From Prostheceraeus crozeri (Eukaryota > Platyhelminthes > Polycladida > Euryleptidae): a stretch of DNA of 64,000 nt. Position 1 is the first letter of the stretch. Every line of letters begins with the position of its first letter. Below are positions 62,276 to 64,000 of the stretch, in pieces. The DNA lies in NCBI GenBank assembly GCA_907163375.1, contig CAJQUW010006322.1, forward strand, positions 310,001 to 374,000. The letters run 5' to 3'. The notes below the pieces were generated by a model. The model made no database searches. It was not told the origin of the DNA and was given only the letters and a program-made list of their open reading frames with translations. A program made the translations under genes and the position numbers.

Positions 62276-63200
62276 AAACAAAGGAGTCAGCTGAAATGCG
62301 ATCACATGACAAGATCGGAAATAGACAAGGAGAATCGTCATCAGTCACGTGATTCTAGCATGCATTACGGTTACGTCACTGTCTCCATCCTCCTATCGTC
62401 AACTGCCGAACCGCACCTCATGGGACGACTCATTGATGGGAGTGACAGCACTCCCTACGCACGCAACACACTCTAATCATAATCTGAATGAATTTGTTAT
62501 GCTTGAATATCAAGCTGGCAATGATTTTCTAGAAAACGTCAATTTTACTTGGCTACTAATGGAGCGTAATACAAACATCATTACAATTCTCAACTTTCAT
62601 TTAAAATTGATTTTTTTTTCTCGAAATATCTTTCATCGAATTTTGATAAACATGAATTTATTTTTCATCGTAAATGCTGAATCCATCTATTTAACGACAT
62701 AATTAACAATCTTACACATTGCAATCGAATGCACGGACAGCTAAAAACATTTTTTAAACGTTTTAAACATGTTTTTTACCCACCCTGCGATGGATACATG
62801 ATAGTTTATGAAAACTAAAACAATAAACACCCATTGCTGCATTCCATTTTCTGCAGTTCAAAAGTTCATTTCTTTACTCAAATTGTGTGTCGAAGCAAGG
62901 AAGGTGTTCGATAACATTTCTGTCTATTATTTGATAAAGGTTAGATTGACATTGCTCCTTCGATGAGCGAAAATGAAAGATTATCGCAGACTTGGTCTAC
63001 TTAAATCCATACAACTAGGCATTGCATCATTTGAGAAGGATAGATTGGAGAATATGTACCATTTATGATCAAAATGATTTTTATTTTTGTGTCCAAGGAT
63101 TAATTTACTTATATAAAACAATATGCGGAAAGGTAAGATAATCGGTGCACAAAAAGATATTTCTTACTAGTGTTTCCACTTTTATGTGACAGTAATTTTG
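62276..63200. other. No supported gene
   Basis: A 117-codon frame at 62349 has no family pattern or convincing splice sites. Confidence 0.4.
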
Positions 63201-63606
63201 ATGAGTTGGATGAGAGAAGTCCTCTTGTATTGATACAATACAGCTTTATTAGGACGAGGCCTTTCGGACGCACCAAGCGACCATCATCAGGTGCAGGCAG
63301 TCATGAAACTGAACATCAGTTGATCATGCCACATCGCTGAACGGAACTGGACGCCAAAGCTTAGTACAAAATGTGTTAATCATGTTGCGTATACAATATT
63401 GGCAAATAAAATGACTACTGTTAAAATAAGAAGTAGACGAGAAAATGTACATAAAAAGTCAAGAGAAGCAAACGAAGGAAAGAACAAGCTAAAAACTCCA
63501 CAAGTCACTCAAAGAATGCTTTACACGATTGGTGCGTCCGGAAGGCCTCGCCCTAATAAAGCTGTATTTTATCAATACAAAAAGGACTTATCTCATCCAA
63601 CTCATA
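63201..63606. mobile_element. Inverted-repeat element with ~75-bp arms and pLTR-like core
   Basis: Arms 63201 to 63274 and 63531 to 63606 share ATGAGTTGGATGAGA, TCAATACA and the AATAAAGCTGTATT region, ending inward at GGTGCGTCC. On minus the left arm shows CTGATGA (63284 to 63290), T, GGTCGC...GCGTCC hairpin, GAAA (63262 to 63265), GGCC, TC. This is the same layout as the element at 33749. Confidence 0.8.
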
Positions 63607-64000
63607 ATGTCTGGTCCTTTATTCTCAGCAGAGCAATTTTGATGTGAATGACCATTCATTTAAATGAATCAAGTGATGCCAATTAGATGCGGTGTGAAAA
63701 AACGATGCGAAAACCGGCGCTTTGTAAATCCATTCATGAATTCTTATTTCAAACCTGAGGTTTGTGCTACAAACCGCTAGCAGTTCATTACAACATGAAA
63801 TCATAGTCGCGAAATGAAAAGCTTTCGTTTGAAATATTTCATTAGTTGCAATGCTTAAGGATTGAGTGCCATTTCGACTGGGTGTAGAATAGAAGAAGTC
63901 TTCGGACTTGAACAATTTAAGCACGAAATCCATGGCAGCTCGTCAGTACGGCTCGGAGTGGCCCGAACTAGCTTAAAATATCTATAATGGCCGAACAGGC

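Noticed and set aside
63625-63933. Minus-strand frame with a good Kozak context (GCCATGG) that could be a first exon
   Set aside because: No clear donor, signal peptide or family pattern. It could belong to the gene ending at 60100, but nothing links them.

Overview
The window is nuclear DNA of an animal, most likely a marine invertebrate. The evidence is a spliced nicotinic acetylcholine receptor (nAChR)-like subunit gene with introns of about 1 to 10 kb, and a dense mixed load of transposable elements: LINEs, a Penelope-like element, TA-flanked DNA transposons, fold-back elements, a SINE-like piece, a Ty3/gypsy-like scrap and a Polinton. I cannot fix the phylum from sequence alone.

Region 1 (1 to about 14.1 kb) is an AT-rich Polinton/Maverick (adintovirus-like) fossil that runs off the left edge. 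In order it shows a conserved Polinton protein, a penton-type minor capsid protein, an A32-type packaging ATPase, a protein-primed family B DNA polymerase (minus), a 457-residue protein that I read as a PCNA-like sliding clamp (minus), a coiled-coil protein with a phage-tail-fibre-like head, a core/pX-like basic protein, the major capsid protein, two small virion-type proteins, a parvovirus-type phospholipase A2 joined to the integrase, and an adenain-type protease (minus). It carries about ten breaks over 14 kb, so it is a fairly recent but dead copy. Small GC-rich stem-loops with mostly 3-nt loops, often in pairs, are scattered through its genes. One 28-bp double hairpin occurs twice, identical and read in the same frame. 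A second, diverged protease fragment lies just outside at 14.3 to 14.45 kb.

Region 2 (14.5 to 24.3 kb) holds an unrecognised 222-codon ORF followed by a repeat-bearing 3' tail with AATAAA and A10, two further tandem-repeat fields, a pogo/Tigger-like MITE, and a 5'-truncated LINE with a CATA microsatellite tail.

Region 3 (24.3 to 56.8 kb) is the nAChR-like gene on the plus strand. Seven exons have matching splice phases and run from the start of the ligand-binding domain to the stop codon after TM4. The signal-peptide exon was not found. The subunit keeps the Cys-loop and a cation-type TM2, but four of the aromatic-box positions and the vicinal cysteines are replaced, so it looks like a non-agonist-binding subunit. 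Its introns are packed with mobile elements, several of them long perfect or near-perfect inverted repeats. Three inverted-repeat families show a CTGANGA / hairpin / GAAA layout like hammerhead or Penelope pLTR sequences.

Region 4 (57 to 64 kb) has a second member of a TIR element family also present at 38.4 kb, the last two coding exons of an unrecognised minus-strand host gene (60100 to 60472), a possible plus-strand terminal exon, and another fold-back element near the right edge.
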